The notes: generated by a model not told the origin, from the sequence alone. A stretch of 64,000 nt of DNA from Mycolicibacter sp. MU0083 (GCF_963378075.1 NZ_OY726394.1:1-64000), one strand, 5' to 3'; shown: positions 12,453-24,233, counted from the first letter of the stretch. Numbers and translations: made by a program.

Positions 12453-12734
12453 TCAGTGCCACCGCATGGTGAGCAGCAACCCGGCGATCATGAAGGCGAA
12501 GGCGATCGCGTAGTTCCACGGGCCCAGATCCGCCATCCAGTTCAGCGCGGCCGGCGAGTCGTAGCCGGTCGCACCCAGTTGATAGACCATCAGCCAGACC
12601 AGGCCGAACAGCATCAGCCCGAGGAACAGGGCGACGAACCAGGTACTCGACGGCCCGCCTTTGACCTTGACCGGAGTACGGCTCACCGCCGAGGGAGAGA
12701 AGGTGTTCTTCTTGCGGACCTTGGACTTGGGCAT
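12453..12734 (-). CDS. crgA: Cell division protein CrgA
   Basis: CrgA is a small membrane protein of the mycobacterial divisome that interacts with FtsZ, FtsQ, FtsI and CwsA. The 93-residue product has the conserved basic N-terminus MPKSKVRKK and two membrane helices at about 31-52 and 70-90 with a short external loop. Its length equals the M. tuberculosis protein, and it ends LLTMRWH as expected. The start is ATG 12734. It sits upstream of the PH-domain gene on the same strand and diverges from the DUF881 gene. Confidence 0.96.
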   Translation of the reverse strand: MPKSKVRKKNTFSPSAVSRTPVKVKGGPSSTWFVALFLGLMLFGLVWLMVYQLGATGYDSPAALNWMADLGPWNYAIAFAFMIAGLLLTMRWH

Positions 12735-12827
12735 CGGTACCTCGGGACGGTTGCGGCGTGAAGCTGCGATTATGGGTCGGGTACGAGATTAACGCAGGTG
12801 CATCGCCAGTCGAGAACGGGAGAGCCG

Positions 12828-13589
12828 ATGGAGCAGACCGAGCCGCCGGCCCCCGGCCGCCGCTCCCCCTGGCGGTTCGGTGTCCCGCTGGTGTGCCTGC
12901 TGGCCGGTCTGCTGCTGGCCGCCACCCACGGGGTGTCGGGCGGCAAGGAGATCCGGCGCGGCGACGCCCCCCGGCTGGTGGACCTGGTCCGCAGCACCCA
13001 GGGCACCGTCGAAGGGCTGACCGTGCAGCGTGACACGCTGGCCGACGAGGTCGGATCGGTGCACGGGCGCGGCGCCGGACGGGCCCTGGCGGCGATGCGC
13101 AACCGCATCGACCAACTGGCCGACCTCGGCGGATCGGCGGCCATGCGCGGCCCGGGACTGGTGGTGACGCTCACCGATGCCCAGCGCGACGCCAACGGTC
13201 GCTTCCCCCGGGACGCCTCCCCCGACGATCTGGTGGTCCACCAGCAAGACATTCAGGCGGTGCTCAACGCGCTGTGGAGTGCCGGCGCCGAAGCCGTCCA
13301 GATGCAGGACCAGCGGATCAGCGCGACCTCGGCCCCGCGCTGCGTCGGCAACACGCTGCTGCTCGACGGCCGGACCTACAGTCCCCCGTATGTGGTGACC
13401 GCGATCGGCGACCCGGCCGCCATGCAGGCGGCGCTGGCCGCGGATCCCCTGGTCAGCCTGTACAAGCAGTATGTGATCCGGTTCGGCCTGGGCTACAGCG
13501 AGCAGGTGGGCGCCGACCTCGAGGTCGCCGAGGCGCCGGCGGTGGCCCGCATGCGGTATGCGGTTCCGGCCGGACCGGTCGACTACTGA
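12828..13589 (+). CDS. DUF881 membrane-anchored protein (Rv0012 type)
   Basis: The product is 253 residues from ATG 12828, preceded by CGGGAGAG at 12817-12824. A GTG at 12798 would add ten residues but has no ribosome binding site. A single membrane helix at about 18-36 is followed by a coiled-coil-like stretch and the DUF881 domain, with the motif GPGLVVTLTDA and a tail rich in valine and alanine. DUF881 proteins are thought to be extracytoplasmic. They are often linked to division or sporulation genes, and here the neighbour is crgA. Catalytic residues are not evident. Confidence 0.88.
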   Translation: MEQTEPPAPGRRSPWRFGVPLVCLLAGLLLAATHGVSGGKEIRRGDAPRLVDLVRSTQGTVEGLTVQRDTLADEVGSVHGRGAGRALAAMRNRIDQLADLGGSAAMRGPGLVVTLTDAQRDANGRFPRDASPDDLVVHQQDIQAVLNALWSAGAEAVQMQDQRISATSAPRCVGNTLLLDGRTYSPPYVVTAIGDPAAMQAALAADPLVSLYKQYVIRFGLGYSEQVGADLEVAEAPAVARMRYAVPAGPVDY

Positions 13590-13621
13590 CCTCGGGGTTC
13601 CCGACGTGCGGCGGTAGCCTG

Positions 13622-14305
13622 ATGGGCGTGCGGATCCTCGTCGTCGACAATTACGACAGCTTTGTGTTCAACCTGGTCCAGTACCTGGGCCAGTTGGGTG
13701 TGGAGGCTGCCGTCTGGCGCAACGACGACGCACGTCTGGCGGACCCGGCCGCGGCCGTCGCCGCATTCGACGGGGTGCTGCTCAGTCCGGGGCCGGGCAC
13801 CCCGGAACGGGCCGGCGCGTCGATCGCGCTGGTCGGGGCGTGCGCGGCGGCGCGGATCCCGTTGTTGGGCGTGTGCCTGGGCCACCAGGCGATCGGTGTC
13901 GCCTTCGGTGCGACGGTCGGCCGCGCGCCGGAACTCCTGCACGGCAAGACCAGCACGGTCTTTCACACCGACGCCGGCGTGCTGACGGGCCTGCCGGACC
14001 CGTTCACCGCCACCCGCTACCACTCGTTGACGATCCTGCCCGAGACGCTGCCCGACACCCTGGAGGTCACCGCGCGGACCCGCGGCGGGGTGATCATGGC
14101 GGTGCGGCACACCGACCTGCCCATCCACGGGGTGCAGTTCCACCCGGAGTCGATCCTGACCGAGGGCGGCCACCGGATGCTCGCCAACTGGCTCGGTTAC
14201 TGCGGCTACCCGTGCGACGACGCGGTGGTGCGGCGGCTGGAGGACGAGATCGCCGCCACCGTGCAGACCGCCCGCGCCGAAACCCCGAGCCCTACCGCGA
14301 GCTGA
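13622..14305 (+). CDS. trpG: Anthranilate/aminodeoxychorismate synthase glutamine amidotransferase subunit
   Basis: This class I glutamine amidotransferase subunit supplies ammonia from glutamine to TrpE or PabB for anthranilate or aminodeoxychorismate synthesis. The 227-residue product shows the oxyanion loop SPGPGTPE, the nucleophile Cys in GVCLGHQAIG, and the catalytic His-X-Glu in QFHPESILTEGG. The start at ATG 13622 gives MGVRILVVDNYDSF; GTG 13628 would give the two-residue-shorter form annotated in M. tuberculosis. There is no trpE or pabB partner beside it, so it may serve both pathways. It ends one base before the convergent pknB stop. Confidence 0.94.
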   Translation: MGVRILVVDNYDSFVFNLVQYLGQLGVEAAVWRNDDARLADPAAAVAAFDGVLLSPGPGTPERAGASIALVGACAAARIPLLGVCLGHQAIGVAFGATVGRAPELLHGKTSTVFHTDAGVLTGLPDPFTATRYHSLTILPETLPDTLEVTARTRGGVIMAVRHTDLPIHGVQFHPESILTEGGHRMLANWLGYCGYPCDDAVVRRLEDEIAATVQTARAETPSPTAS

Positions 14306-16176
<1,871 letters not shown>

Positions 16177-16180
<4 letters not shown>

Positions 16181-17427
16181 TGGGCCGCCCTGTGCTGGTG
16201 GGACCAGCCGGAGCCGTGGGCGGCCGGTTCGGATGCGGGCGGCTCGGACGCGGGCGCCTCGGAACCCGACGTGGCGCTGCTCGGCGGCGGCCCGGTGTCG
16301 ATGACCGTTCGGGGGCCCTCGGAGTTGCTCCCGACGATGATCAGCACCGCGATGATGATCGCCAGCGTGCCCAGCACCCCGGCCGCCCACAGCAGGGCCC
16401 GCTGACCGGCGGTGAAGGCGCGTCGCGGCGCCGGGGTGCGGTGGTTGCCGGTGGCCGGGCGGGCCCGTCGGGCGGCGGTGGCCCGGGCCGACACCGGCGC
16501 CACCGGCTGCGCCACCCGGGTGGTGGTGCCGGACGGGATCGCCGACGGGGCGGCACGCCCGGCGGGCAGCGATTGGCTGGGCCTGGTGGGCCGGCGCCCC
16601 GACCGCACCGCGGCGACGGCGTCGGCGAACGGGCCACCGCTGCGGTACCGCATGTTGGGGTTCTTGGCCAGGGTGATCTCGATGAGTTCGCGCACGTTGG
16701 GCGGCAGCTCGGCCGGCAACGGCGGCGGCGGCTCCTTGATGTGCTTCATTGCCACGGTCAGTGCGCCGTCGCCGATGAACGGCCGCCGCCCCGACAGCAC
16801 CTCGTAGCCGACCACACCCAGCGAGTAGACGTCACTGGCCGCCGTGGCGTCCTGTCCCAGCGCCTGCTCGGGGGCGATGTACTGCGCGGTACCCATCACC
16901 ATGCCGGTCTGGGTGACCGGGGCGGCGTCGACGGCCTTGGCGATACCGAAGTCGGTGATCTTCACCTGACCGGTGGGCGTGATCATGATGTTGCCCGGTT
17001 TGACGTCGCGGTGCACCAGCCCGCTGCTGTGCGCGACCTGCAGCGCCCGGCCGGTCTGCTCGAGCATGTCCAGGGCGTGCCGCAGCGACAGCCGCCCGGT
17101 GCGTTTGAGCACCGAGTTGAGCGGCTCCCCGTTGACCAGTTCCATTACCAGGAATGCGGTGCGGCCCTCGCCGTCCAGGTCGCTCTCGCCGTAGTCGTGC
17201 ACGCTGGCGATGCCCGGATGATTGAGCATGGCGGTGTTGCGGGCTTCGGCGCGGAACCGTTCGATGAACTCGGGATCGGAGGAGAACTCCGGTTTGAGGA
17301 CCTTGACCGCCACCCGGCGGCCCAGCCGATTGTCGACGGCTTCCCAGACCTGACCCATGCCACCGGTGGCGATGAGCCGCTGCAACCGGTACCGCCCGGC
17401 CAGCGCTGCGCCTACCTGCGGACTCAT
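16177..17427 (-). CDS. pknA: Serine/threonine protein kinase PknA
   Basis: PknA is the partner kinase of PknB and phosphorylates division and cell-wall proteins such as Wag31 and FtsZ. The 416-residue product has a kinase domain (about 12-275) with [25 protein letters not shown] and the activation loop [14 protein letters not shown] Pro/Ala/Arg-rich linker, one membrane helix near 345-367 and a short serine/proline-rich outer tail without PASTA repeats follow. The start ATG 17427 overlaps the pbpA stop, and the TGA stop overlaps the pknB ATG, so all three are translationally coupled. Confidence 0.97.
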
Positions 17428-18902
17428 GAGCGCCCCTGAAGTGCGGCTTGGATGACGGCACGCCCGATCGGCGCGGCCACCGCACCACCGGTGGCGGCCA
17501 GGCGGTCCCCACCGTCCTCCACCACGACGGCGACGGCCACCTTCGGGGCGTTGGCCGGGGCGAATGCGATGTACCACGCGTGCGGCGGTGTGTTCCGCGG
17601 ATCGGAACCGTGTTCGGCGGTACCGGTCTTCGACGCGATCTGTACGCCCGGGATGGCCCCCTCCTGCTGGGTCATTCTTTCGGCGTCGATCATTAGTTCA
17701 GTTAGCTTAGCCGCGACCTGCGGGGACACCGCACGGCGTAGTTCGTGGGGTTGGGTGGTCGCGATTCCGGCAAGGTCGGGGCCCTCGAGTCCGTCGACCA
17801 GGTAGGGCTGCATGGTGACGCCCCCGTTCGCGATGGTCGCGGCGACCACGGCGTTCTTCAGCGGGGTGACCGCGACATCCTTCTGCCCGATGCTGGTCAT
17901 CCCGAGTGCGGCGTTATCGGGGATCCGGCCGATGGTGGATTCGGCGACCTGCAGGGGGATCGGTTCGGGAGTGAGGTCGAAGCCGAATCCCTGGGCGGTG
18001 GTGCGCAGCGCCTTCGCGCCGGTGCGGATACCCAATTGAACGAAGGCGGTGTTGCAGGAGCGGGCGAACGCGGTCCGCAGCGAAACGGTCGGTTCGCCAC
18101 CGTCGCAGGTGCGGCCCGCGAAGTTCTCCAAGGTCACGGTGCTGTCGGGCAGGCCGATACGGGCGGCGTTGGTCAGTGGCTCGTTCTCGCCGACCCCGGC
18201 CTGCAGCGCCGCGGCGGTGGTGATCACCTTGAACGTCGACCCCGGCGGGTAGGTCTCGCTGATGGCACGGTTGGTCAGCGGCGAGGCGGGATCGTCGCGC
18301 AGCCGCTGCCAGGCCTGCCCCTGCTGGGCCGAATCGTGCGAAGACAACTCGTTGGGGTCGTACGACGGTGCGGACACCATCGTCAGCACTTTGCCGGTGG
18401 CGGGCTCCAGCGCCACCACCGCGCCCCGGCACCCGCCGGTGCAGCCCCGCTGCATCGCGTCCCAGGCGGCCTGCTGCACCCGCGGCCGCAGGGTGGTCTC
18501 CACGGTCCCGCCCCGCGGGCTGCGGCCGGTGAAGAAGTCGGCCAGCCGCAGGCCGAACAGCCGCGGATCGGATCCGTTGAGCACGCTGTCCTCGGCCCGC
18601 TCAAGCCCACTGCTGGAGTAACGCAGCGAATAGAACCCGGTCACCGGTGCATAGACGTAGGGATCGCGGTAGATGCGCTGATACTTGATCCGGTCGTCGG
18701 TGGCGATCGAGTCGGCCAACAGTTGGCCCGCGGCGGTGATCTGGCCGCGCTGGCGGGAGTACTCGTCGAGTAGCACGCGCTGGTTGCGCGGGTCGGCGCG
18801 CAGTCCGTCGGCGGCGAAGACCTGGGTCAACGTGGCGTTGCCCAACAACAGCACGATCAGCGCCATCAGCGTCATGGTGACGCGACGCAACGAGGTGTTC
18901 AT
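17424..18902 (-). CDS. pbpA: Penicillin-binding protein A (class B transpeptidase)
   Basis: PBPA is a septal/elongation peptidoglycan transpeptidase and a known PknB substrate in M. tuberculosis. The 492-residue product has an N-terminal membrane anchor (about 8-28), a dimerisation domain and a penicillin-binding domain. The three active-site motifs are complete: S222-T-F-K225 (SXXK), S282-C-N284 (SXN) and K425-T-G427. The start is ATG 18902, overlapping the rodA stop by 4 nt. Its pairing with the SEDS protein RodA in one operon is the usual glycosyltransferase/transpeptidase couple. Confidence 0.97.
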   Translation of the reverse strand: MNTSLRRVTMTLMALIVLLLGNATLTQVFAADGLRADPRNQRVLLDEYSRQRGQITAAGQLLADSIATDDRIKYQRIYRDPYVYAPVTGFYSLRYSSSGLERAEDSVLNGSDPRLFGLRLADFFTGRSPRGGTVETTLRPRVQQAAWDAMQRGCTGGCRGAVVALEPATGKVLTMVSAPSYDPNELSSHDSAQQGQAWQRLRDDPASPLTNRAISETYPPGSTFKVITTAAALQAGVGENEPLTNAARIGLPDSTVTLENFAGRTCDGGEPTVSLRTAFARSCNTAFVQLGIRTGAKALRTTAQGFGFDLTPEPIPLQVAESTIGRIPDNAALGMTSIGQKDVAVTPLKNAVVAATIANGGVTMQPYLVDGLEGPDLAGIATTQPHELRRAVSPQVAAKLTELMIDAERMTQQEGAIPGVQIASKTGTAEHGSDPRNTPPHAWYIAFAPANAPKVAVAVVVEDGGDRLAATGGAVAAPIGRAVIQAALQGRS

Positions 18903-20308
18903 ACGCGCTCGATCACCGCCGTGCCGGTGTCACCGATCGGGGTCGGGTGCAGGGGCTCGGTGCTCAGCGGTCGGCGCGCAGCGTGCGAGACGCGCAGCAC
19001 GATCGCCAGCAGCACATAGTTGGCCAGCAACGACGAACCCCCGTAGGACAGCCAGGGGGTGGTGAGCCCGGTCAGCGGAATCAGCTTGGTGACGCCGCCG
19101 ACCACGATGAACAGTTGAATGCCCAGGGTGGCGGCCAGCCCGGCCGCCAGCAGCTTGCCGAAGCTGTCGCGCACGGCGATCGCGGTGCGCATGCCCCGGA
19201 CGATGAGAATCGTGTAGAGGATCAGCACGCCGGCCAGCCCGACCAGCCCCAGTTCCTCGCCGAACGCGGCGATGATGAAGTCCGTCGACGCCGCGGGGAC
19301 ATAGCCGGGTTGACCGTTGCCCAGGCCGGTGCCGAAGATGCCGCCGGTGGCGAAGCTGAACAGGGACTGCACCATCTGGTAGCCGACGCCTTCGGGGTCG
19401 GCGAACGGGTCCAGCCAGGTCTGCACCCGGACCCGGACGTGGCCGAACATGAAGTACGCCGCGGTGCTGCCGACCGCGAACAGCAGCAGGCCGATCACCA
19501 TCCAGCTGAACCGGCGGGTGGCCAGGTACACCACCACCAGGAACGACGTGTACAGCAGCAGCGACGTGCCGAGGTCCTTCTCGAAGGCCATCACCCCGAC
19601 CGAGATCACCCAGGCGACCAGCAGGGGGGCCAGGTCCCGCGGGCGGGGCAGGTTCATACCCAGCACGTGTTTGCCCGCGCTGGTGAACAGCCGGCGCTTG
19701 GACACCAGCACCGCGGCGAAGAAGATCAGCAGCAGGATCTTGGAGAACTCGGCGGGCTGAATGGAGAAGCCCGGCAACCGAATCCAGATCTTGGCGCCGC
19801 CCCGCTCGGACAGCGACGCGGGCAGCAGCGCGGGGATCACCAGCAGGATCAGGCCCGCCAGGCCGCAGATGTAGCCGTTGCCGGAGAGCTGGCGGTGGTC
19901 TTTGAGGGTGATCAGCACCGCGGCGAAGACGCCGACGCCGACCAGGGTCCACAGCATCTGCGCGCCGGCGCCGGGGTGGGCGTCCGCGCCGTCCGCGGCG
20001 ACGCCCAGGTCGATGCGGTGGATCATCACCAGGCCCAGCCCGTTGAGCAGGGCGACCACCGGAAGCAGCAGCGGGTCGGCGTAGCGTGCCGAACGGCGGA
20101 TGACCAGATGCGCGAAGGTGAACACCACCAGGAAGGCCACCCCGTAACCGACCAGATCCCAGCGCAGCCCCTGCTCGTGGCCCGCCTCGACGATCAGCAT
20201 GGCCACCGCGATGATCATGGTGGCGAAGCACAGCAGGAGTAGTTCGGCGTTACGCCGATCCGACAGCACCGGTGTCACTGCCACCGGTGGCTGTGGCTCA
20301 GTGGTCAT
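18899..20308 (-). CDS. rodA: SEDS-family peptidoglycan glycosyltransferase RodA
   Basis: SEDS proteins polymerise lipid II into glycan strands together with a class B PBP, here PBPA next door. The 469-residue product has about ten to twelve membrane helices. It carries the family signature stretches KIWIRLPGFSIQPAEFSK, EKDLGTSLLLY, and STDFIIAAFGEELGL followed by TTPWLSYGGSS. The start is ATG 20308, overlapping the pstP stop. An ORF extends further upstream in this frame, but only because it is antisense-like to the pstP frame. Length and motifs match the mycobacterial protein. Confidence 0.97.
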   Translation of the reverse strand: MTTEPQPPVAVTPVLSDRRNAELLLLCFATMIIAVAMLIVEAGHEQGLRWDLVGYGVAFLVVFTFAHLVIRRSARYADPLLLPVVALLNGLGLVMIHRIDLGVAADGADAHPGAGAQMLWTLVGVGVFAAVLITLKDHRQLSGNGYICGLAGLILLVIPALLPASLSERGGAKIWIRLPGFSIQPAEFSKILLLIFFAAVLVSKRRLFTSAGKHVLGMNLPRPRDLAPLLVAWVISVGVMAFEKDLGTSLLLYTSFLVVVYLATRRFSWMVIGLLLFAVGSTAAYFMFGHVRVRVQTWLDPFADPEGVGYQMVQSLFSFATGGIFGTGLGNGQPGYVPAASTDFIIAAFGEELGLVGLAGVLILYTILIVRGMRTAIAVRDSFGKLLAAGLAATLGIQLFIVVGGVTKLIPLTGLTTPWLSYGGSSLLANYVLLAIVLRVSHAARRPLSTEPLHPTPIGDTGTAVIERV

Positions 20309-21801
20309 GATCCCGCCCGGCAGTCGGTCCCCGGTACCGGCGGGGCGGGTGGCAGGTCGCTCAGGGCGGGCGGTTGGGGCCGGCCCGAGGTCTGAGTGGG
20401 GGGCGGACCCGGCAGCGGGCCGGTGGGCCCGAGTCCGGCCGACGGCTGGCGCGACGGAGTGGGCGACGCGGACGTCGACGGCGCGGGGCCGGGCGACCAG
20501 TCGGGGTCGTCGTCTTTGAGCCGGGCCGGACCGTGCGGGCAGCGGGGCAGCAGCGAGCTGCGGGCCAGGCTGCGCAGTTGGTTGATCGCGTCGTCCAGGG
20601 TGCCGGCGGGCAGGCCGTTGCTGACCTGCTGGCGGGCCGGCGGAGTCAGGTCCTGCAAGGTCATCAACCGGCAGCCGGGGTCGCCGGAGTGGTGGACGCT
20701 GATCTGCACCAGCTCGCCGTCGCTGTCCAAGCACCCGAGCAGGAAGGCCTCCTGCAGCGGATATCCGAGGATCGAGCCCTGCACGCCGCGCATGATCGCG
20801 ACCCGGTCGCCGTCGGCGGTGACGTAATAGTTGGTCCGGATGACCGCGCGGCCCACGAACAGGGCGGTGGCCAGCAGTGCGAGCAGCAGGACCCCGATCA
20901 GGATCCTGCGCCGCCGGGACTTGGGCTGCTGGTCGGTGGTTTCGATCCGCGGCAGGACCCGCTTGGCGACGGTCTTACGGGGCGCGATCGCCGACGCCCG
21001 CCCGGCGGCGGTGTTCAGCACGATGGTGTGGTCGTCGTCGGCGTCGGAGACCGCGCCGGCCAGGATCGGCTGGGTCTGCCCGTAGTCGACATCGACGACG
21101 TCGGCCACCACGACGGTCACGTTGTCGGGGCCGCCGCCGCGCAACGCCAACTCGATCAGCCGCAGTGCGCACTCGTTGACGTCGGGAATCTGCAGCGCTT
21201 CGTGGATGGTCTCGGTGCTCACCGGGTCGGAGAGACCGTCGGAGCACAACAGGTAGCGGTCACCGGCCTGCGCCTCGCGCATGGTCAGCGTCGGTTCCAC
21301 CTCGTGGCCGGTCAGGGCCCGCATGATCAGGGACCGCTGGGGGTGGCTATGCGCCTCCTCGGCGGTGATGCGGCCCTCGTCGACCAGGGTCTGGACGAAG
21401 GTGTCGTCCTTGGTGATCTGGGTGAGTTCGCCGTCCCGCAGCAGATAGCCGCGGGAGTCGCCGATGTGGGCCAGGCCCAGCCGGGGGGCGGCGAACAGGA
21501 TCGTGGTCAGGGTGGTGCCCATGCCGTCGAGCTCGGGATGCTCCTCGACATAGGCGGCGATCGCGGAATTGCCCTCTTGCACCGCACTTTCCAGCTTCGC
21601 CAGCAGGTCGCCGCCGGGTTCGTCGTCGTCGAGGTGGGCCAGCGCGGCGATCACCAGCTGCGAGGCGACTTCACCGGCCGCGTGCCCGCCCATGCCGTCG
21701 GCCAGCGCCAGCAACCGAGCCCCGGCGTAGACGGAGTCCTCGTTGTTGGAGCGCACCAGGCCGCGATCGCTGCGGGCGGCGTACCGCAGGACGAGGCTCA
21801 C
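20305..21801 (-). CDS. pstP: PP2C-type Ser/Thr protein phosphatase PstP
   Basis: PstP is the membrane phosphatase that reverses PknA/PknB phosphorylation. The 498-residue product has a metal-dependent PP2C domain (about 1-235) with the metal-binding motifs RSNNED, LADGMGGHAAGE, IGDSRGYL, CSDGLSD and GGGPDNVT. A membrane helix near 300-320 and a proline-rich outer domain follow. The start is GTG 21801, overlapping the fhaB stop in GTGA, and its own stop overlaps the rodA ATG. Placement between FHA proteins and kinases makes the whole phospho-signalling loop one transcription unit. Confidence 0.97.
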   Translation of the reverse strand: MSLVLRYAARSDRGLVRSNNEDSVYAGARLLALADGMGGHAAGEVASQLVIAALAHLDDDEPGGDLLAKLESAVQEGNSAIAAYVEEHPELDGMGTTLTTILFAAPRLGLAHIGDSRGYLLRDGELTQITKDDTFVQTLVDEGRITAEEAHSHPQRSLIMRALTGHEVEPTLTMREAQAGDRYLLCSDGLSDPVSTETIHEALQIPDVNECALRLIELALRGGGPDNVTVVVADVVDVDYGQTQPILAGAVSDADDDHTIVLNTAAGRASAIAPRKTVAKRVLPRIETTDQQPKSRRRRILIGVLLLALLATALFVGRAVIRTNYYVTADGDRVAIMRGVQGSILGYPLQEAFLLGCLDSDGELVQISVHHSGDPGCRLMTLQDLTPPARQQVSNGLPAGTLDDAINQLRSLARSSLLPRCPHGPARLKDDDPDWSPGPAPSTSASPTPSRQPSAGLGPTGPLPGPPPTQTSGRPQPPALSDLPPAPPVPGTDCRAGS

Positions 21802-22265
21802 CGGCGGAGCTCGATCGCGGTCTTGCCGATACGTATCGGCGTGCCGACCGGAACCCGTACCGCTGTAGTTACCTTCACCCTGTCAAGGTAGGTGCCATTG
21901 GTCGATCCCAAGTCCTCGACATACCATTCCGTGCCCCGCTGGGACAGCCGAGCGTGGCGAGCGGAGGAGTAATCGTCGGTGAGGACCAGCGTCGAATCGT
22001 CGGCCCGGCCGATCAGCACCGGCTGATCGCTCAGCGCGATGCGGGCACCGGTCAGCGGACCCTCGGTCACCACCAGGTGCCGCGCGGTGGTCCGCTGCTG
22101 GCGGGGCGGCAACAGTACCCCGCGGATCGACAGGCCCCGGCGGACCATGACCGCGCCGGTCGGCGCATAGATGTCGGTCCGCAGTATCCGCAGCACAGAC
22201 CAGATGAACAGCCACAGCAACGTCAAAAAACCGGCTCGCGTCAGCTGCAGTACCAGTCCCTGCAT
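21798..22265 (-). CDS. fhaB: FHA-domain protein FhaB (FipA)
   Basis: FhaB is a membrane-anchored phosphothreonine-binding adaptor that links PknA-dependent signals to the division protein FtsZ/FtsQ complex. The 155-residue product begins MQGLVLQLTRAG and has one membrane helix at about 11-28. The FHA domain (about 75-150) contains LIGRADDSTLVL, SSARHARL and DLGSTNGTYLD. The chosen start at 22265 gives exactly the length of the M. tuberculosis protein. A longer frame to 22319 has no homology support. It is followed by pstP with a 4-nt overlap. Confidence 0.96.
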   Translation of the reverse strand: MQGLVLQLTRAGFLTLLWLFIWSVLRILRTDIYAPTGAVMVRRGLSIRGVLLPPRQQRTTARHLVVTEGPLTGARIALSDQPVLIGRADDSTLVLTDDYSSARHARLSQRGTEWYVEDLGSTNGTYLDRVKVTTAVRVPVGTPIRIGKTAIELRR

Positions 22266-22400
22266 CCGGCGTCCTCTCCGCTCTCGCACCGCCCCTGGCG
22301 TGCTCGCCTCGGCGAGCACATCGGCAAAGTCACGATACTTGGGCGCGGCGGGCCGTAGGGCAAACCTGCCGGGCTTGCTGACTCGGGCGGGGCTACGTCG

Positions 22401-23885
22401 TCAGTAGACCCGGACGATGATCTCGGAGTGACCCAGGCGGATCACATCACCGTCGGCCAGCTGCCATTCCTGGACCGGGGCGTTGTTCACCGTGGTGCCG
22501 TTGGTGGAGTTCAGGTCCGACAGCAACGCGACCCGGCCATCCCAGCGGATCTCCAGGTGCCGACGGGACACGCCGGTGTCCGGGAGCCGGAACTGGGCGT
22601 CCTGGCCGCGGCCGACGACGTTGGCGCCTTCCTGCAACTGGTAGGTACGCCCACTGCCGTCGTCGAGGTGCAGGGTGACCGATGCGGGTGCGCTGTAGCC
22701 GCGCTGGCCGTAGCCACCCGCGGCGTCGCCGTAGCCGCCGGGGGCCTCGCCGTAGCCGCCGGGCGCGGGCTGGCCGTAGTCGTAACCGGCCGGGGCCGCC
22801 GGGGCCTCGCCGTAGCCGCCCGATGCGGGCTGGCCGTAGTCATAGCCGGCCGGGGCCGCCGGGGCTGCCGGTGCGTCGCCGTAGCCGTGCCCGGGCTGGC
22901 TGTAGTCCTGCCGGCCGTACGACGGCGCGCCCTGGTCGTAGCCGCCCTGCTCGGGGTAGGCGTAGTCCTCGTGGCGGGCCGGCGGGCGCTCGTACTCGCT
23001 GTAGCCGGGCTGGCCGCCACCGGCTGGGTAGCCCGGTGCCGGGGCCTGATGCTGCGGGTAGCCCTGCTCGTAGCCGGCGGGTGGGCCGTAACCGGCGGGG
23101 GGACGCTGTTCGTAGTGCTGCCCGTAGCCGCCGCCCTGGCCCGGGTAGCCGCCCTGCGCCGGGTAGCCACCCTGGCTCGGGTAACCGCCCTGGTCGGGAT
23201 AACCACCCTGTTCCGGTCGCGGGGGCGGCGGCGCGTAACCGCCCTGGTCGGGGTAGCCGCCCTGCGGTTCCTGGGGGTAGCCGGACTCGGGCGGGTAGGG
23301 CCCGCGCGGGTCCTGACCGCCGCGAGCGTCGTCGGCCGGACGGCCGTAGCGCGGGTCGTAGTAGTCGTCGCCGGGACGATCCTGCCCGTGGGTGCCGCGG
23401 TAGCTCGGGTTATCGGTCATCGGTGGGACTCCTGATTCTGCGGAACGCGCATGAACTGATTGTGGTGGGCGGGATTCATTGACCGTCTGGTGGGGGCGGG
23501 CATCGGGATTGACCGAGCCCCGGGCGCGAACCTGGCCGGTGCGCAGACTCGGCGACTGCTGGAACCGGACAACCACATCACCATACGTTTGCCACCCCTG
23601 TTCGCCGATGTACTCCGCTAGGTGCCGGGCGAAGGCCTTCGACGTCAGTTCCTGGTCGGCGCCTACCTTGGCGTAGTCGTCCTCACCGAGGGTAATGACG
23701 TAATCGTTGGGTGCCAAAAGTTCGTTGCCGGCCAACGCCCGCACACCGTCGGCGGCTTCGCGCCGCAGGGCGGCCTCGATCTCCTCGGGAACGACTTCCC
23801 CGCCGAAGACCCGGGCCATCGCATCCTCCACAGCGACCTCGAGTTTGCGCTCGATGCGATGAACCAGCCCACGCTGGCTGTCCAA
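22401..23885 (-). CDS. fhaA: FHA-domain protein FhaA (DUF3662-FHA)
   Basis: FhaA is the cytosolic FHA protein that recruits phosphorylated partners such as the MviN/MurJ pseudokinase domain and modulates peptidoglycan synthesis. The 494-residue product has an N-terminal DUF3662 domain (about 1-125, beginning MDSQRGLVHRIERKLE) and a long disordered Gly/Tyr/Pro/Gln repeat region (about 160-395). The C-terminal FHA domain shows VVGRGQDAQFRLPD, VSRRHLEI and LNSTNGTTVNN. The start is a TTG at 23885, chosen because it aligns with the family N-terminus; an AGAAGG lies about 12 bases upstream. It leads the operon toward fhaB with a 135-base gap. Confidence 0.95.
   Translation of the reverse strand: MDSQRGLVHRIERKLEVAVEDAMARVFGGEVVPEEIEAALRREAADGVRALAGNELLAPNDYVITLGEDDYAKVGADQELTSKAFARHLAEYIGEQGWQTYGDVVVRFQQSPSLRTGQVRARGSVNPDARPHQTVNESRPPQSVHARSAESGVPPMTDNPSYRGTHGQDRPGDDYYDPRYGRPADDARGGQDPRGPYPPESGYPQEPQGGYPDQGGYAPPPPRPEQGGYPDQGGYPSQGGYPAQGGYPGQGGGYGQHYEQRPPAGYGPPAGYEQGYPQHQAPAPGYPAGGGQPGYSEYERPPARHEDYAYPEQGGYDQGAPSYGRQDYSQPGHGYGDAPAAPAAPAGYDYGQPASGGYGEAPAAPAGYDYGQPAPGGYGEAPGGYGDAAGGYGQRGYSAPASVTLHLDDGSGRTYQLQEGANVVGRGQDAQFRLPDTGVSRRHLEIRWDGRVALLSDLNSTNGTTVNNAPVQEWQLADGDVIRLGHSEIIVRVY
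22741..22860. repeat. Two tandem 60-bp repeats within fhaA
   Basis: Positions 22741-22800 and 22801-22860 are direct repeats of exactly 60 bases with only a few mismatches. They encode duplicated 20-residue units built on GYDYGQPA and GYGEAPAAPA in the disordered linker of FhaA. Shorter, more degenerate GGYP units continue to about 23300. The exact 20-codon period preserves the frame and points to slippage-driven length change. Confidence 0.85.
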
Positions 23886-24144
23886 ACCCTTACCCGCCTT
23901 CTCTGTCGCCGTTGCATAGCCCGTGCCGGGGATGTCGCCGCGGCGTGTCGCCGAACTGCATCTGCCCTGGACATGGTATCGACCCGGTATGCCGAGACGG
24001 CACCCTTAGACGGCGGAGAATCGGATAAGACCAGGTCACGAAGGGGTCACGGCGGCCGCGGCCCGGTTCGGCGGCGAAGCCGCGCAGGTCCGGAGCCGAT
24101 TTTTCAACCCCCGGGGGAACCGTGATAGGCTCCCCCGGTTGCTC

Positions 24145-24227
24145 GGGCGAGTGGCGGAATGGCAGACGCGCTGGCTTCAGGTGCCAGTGTCCTTCGGGAC
24201 GTGGGGGTTCAAGTCCCCCTTCGCCCA
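24145..24227 (+). tRNA. leuT: tRNA-Leu (CAG anticodon)
   Basis: The 83-base tRNA with a long variable arm is a class II tRNA. The acceptor stem is GGGCGAG/TTCGCCC with discriminator A. The anticodon stem CTGGC/GCCAG encloses loop TTCAGGT with anticodon CAG. The variable arm is TGTCCTTCGGGACG and the T arm GGGGG-TTCAAGT-CCCCC. CCA is not encoded. An 8-bp hairpin (24111-24118 with 24131-24138) lies just upstream. The gene is divergent from fhaA, as in M. tuberculosis. Confidence 0.96.
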
Positions 24228-24233
24228 CAGAGA

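Noticed and set aside
22741..23300. Possible CRISPR or intergenic repeat array
   Set aside because: The repeats are in frame within fhaA, without spacers, and encode a low-complexity linker.
24111..24227. Phage or plasmid attachment site at tRNA-Leu
   Set aside because: No integrase gene and no repeat of the tRNA 3' end were noticed downstream; the following DNA is terminator hairpins and ordinary genes.
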